From a bacterium (GTDB lineage: Bacteria > Vulcanimicrobiota > CADAWZ01): a stretch of DNA of 5,616 nt. The translations under genes were made by a program, and so were the position numbers. A model generated the notes under the pieces. That model saw nothing but the letters and a program-made list of their open reading frames with translations. It ran no database searches and was not told the DNA's origin. The stretch is from positions 1 through 5,616 of the forward strand of contig JAKSUM010000096.1 of assembly GCA_024409025.1 (NCBI GenBank), in the 5' to 3' direction. Positions 5,275-5,616 of this stretch are shown piece by piece (position 1 is the stretch's first letter; each line of letters starts with the position of its first letter).

Positions 5275-5616
5275 ATGAAAGAGAAGAAGTCAAAGAAGAC
5301 AAAAAAAGCTGAAGAAGCCCCGATAAAAGCCGAAATCAAAGAAGCAACTGAAGCGGCGGCCGAAATCGAAGAAGAGCTTCCCGATATCAATGACATAAAT
5401 CTGCCTGACGAATCTGAAGAAAAGGCAAAAAAGGAACCTGCAAAAAAAACCTCCAGAAAGGCAAAAACGGAGAAAAAGAGCAAAAAAGAGCCCTATAAAT
5501 CAAAAGAGAAGAGAGAGGCCGAACAAGAGGCCAAAAAGCTCGAAGAGGAAGCCAGAAGAAAAGCTGAAGAAGCCACAATAAAGGCTGAAGAAGAGGCCAA
5601 AAAGCTCGACGAGGAA
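5275..5616 (+). CDS. Lys/Glu/Ala-rich coiled-coil protein, 5' part only
   Basis: An open frame begins at ATG 5275, with AAGGA 8 nt upstream, and runs without a stop through the right edge. It gives 114 residues with the C terminus missing. Composition is extreme: 29 Lys, 30 Glu and 17 Ala. Residues 1-80 are low-complexity and charged, with a short acidic stretch (LPDINDINLPDESEE, 35-49). From about residue 78 a long charged helix begins, in which EAKKL-(E/D)-EE recurs at 85-92 and 107-114, a 22-residue period. There is no signal peptide or membrane segment in the visible part. It lies 18 bp after serS with no terminator between, so it is probably cotranscribed. Such segments occur in TolA-like linkers, IF-2 N termini, and nucleic-acid- or envelope-binding proteins, and they attract false matches. 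I do not recognise the protein. Confidence 0.8.
   Translation, partial: MKEKKSKKTKKAEEAPIKAEIKEATEAAAEIEEELPDINDINLPDESEEKAKKEPAKKTSRKAKTEKKSKKEPYKSKEKREAEQEAKKLEEEARRKAEEATIKAEEEAKKLDEE
5527..5616 (+). repeat. Direct repeat inside the coiled-coil gene, 66-bp period
   Basis: A 24-bp unit at 5527-5550 (starting GAGGCCAAAAAGCTCGA) recurs at 5593-5616 with one change (A to C, Glu to Asp). The offset is exactly 66 bp, or 22 codons. Near-identity at the DNA level, including synonymous positions, suggests recent internal duplication. More copies may lie beyond the right edge. Confidence 0.7.

Noticed and set aside
5217..5483. 88-codon Phe/Ser-rich open frame on the minus strand
   Set aside because: It is the antisense of Lys/Glu codons in the coiled-coil gene and the serS end, and its composition follows directly from that.
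1..5616. CRISPR arrays, tRNA or rRNA genes, insertion sequence ends
   Set aside because: No regularly spaced repeats, no tRNA-like T-arm sequence, no rRNA motifs and no transposase coding or terminal inverted repeats were found by reading.

Overview
The window looks like chromosomal DNA from a bacterium with a two-membrane (Gram-negative-type) envelope. The evidence is a TolB-like beta-propeller with a Sec signal peptide, good Shine-Dalgarno sites (AGGAG, AAGGTG, AAGGA) and tight operon spacing. Base composition is moderate, arginine is mostly AGA/AGG, and isoleucine is often ATA. I cannot name the lineage from the sequence alone. Nothing in the window marks it as phage, plasmid or insertion sequence.

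There are two divergent transcription units. On the minus strand, read right to left, the order is a secreted TolB-like propeller protein, a PP2C-type serine/threonine phosphatase and an aromatic amino acid (histidine-type) ammonia-lyase. The gaps are 18 and 12 bp, and the unit ends in a strong hairpin terminator next to the lyase stop codon. On the plus strand, seryl-tRNA synthetase (serS) is followed after 18 bp by a Lys/Glu/Ala-rich coiled-coil protein that runs off the right edge. That last gene has no stop codon inside the window and is easy to overlook.

The divergent intergenic region (3592-3972) is the least explained part. It holds a consensus TTGACA -35 box, placed to start a plus-strand RNA near 3686. 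Downstream lies a set of nested inverted repeats (about 3686-3871) that forms a consistent multi-helix fold. The G-U pairs in several helices would become A-C mismatches on the opposite strand, so the plus strand is favoured. Two copies of GAGCAG(C/T)TC compete for the same 3' partner, which is the geometry of a switch or attenuator. It is either a long structured serS leader or a stand-alone small RNA. I recognise no known class.

The other notable point is the ammonia-lyase. Its MIO cofactor triad reads Ala-Cys-Gly instead of Ala-Ser-Gly, while the other histidase active-site residues appear in place. No other histidine-degradation gene is in view, and the partners (a secreted propeller and an orphan PP2C phosphatase) are unusual for a hut locus. 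The shared purpose of this three-gene unit is unknown.
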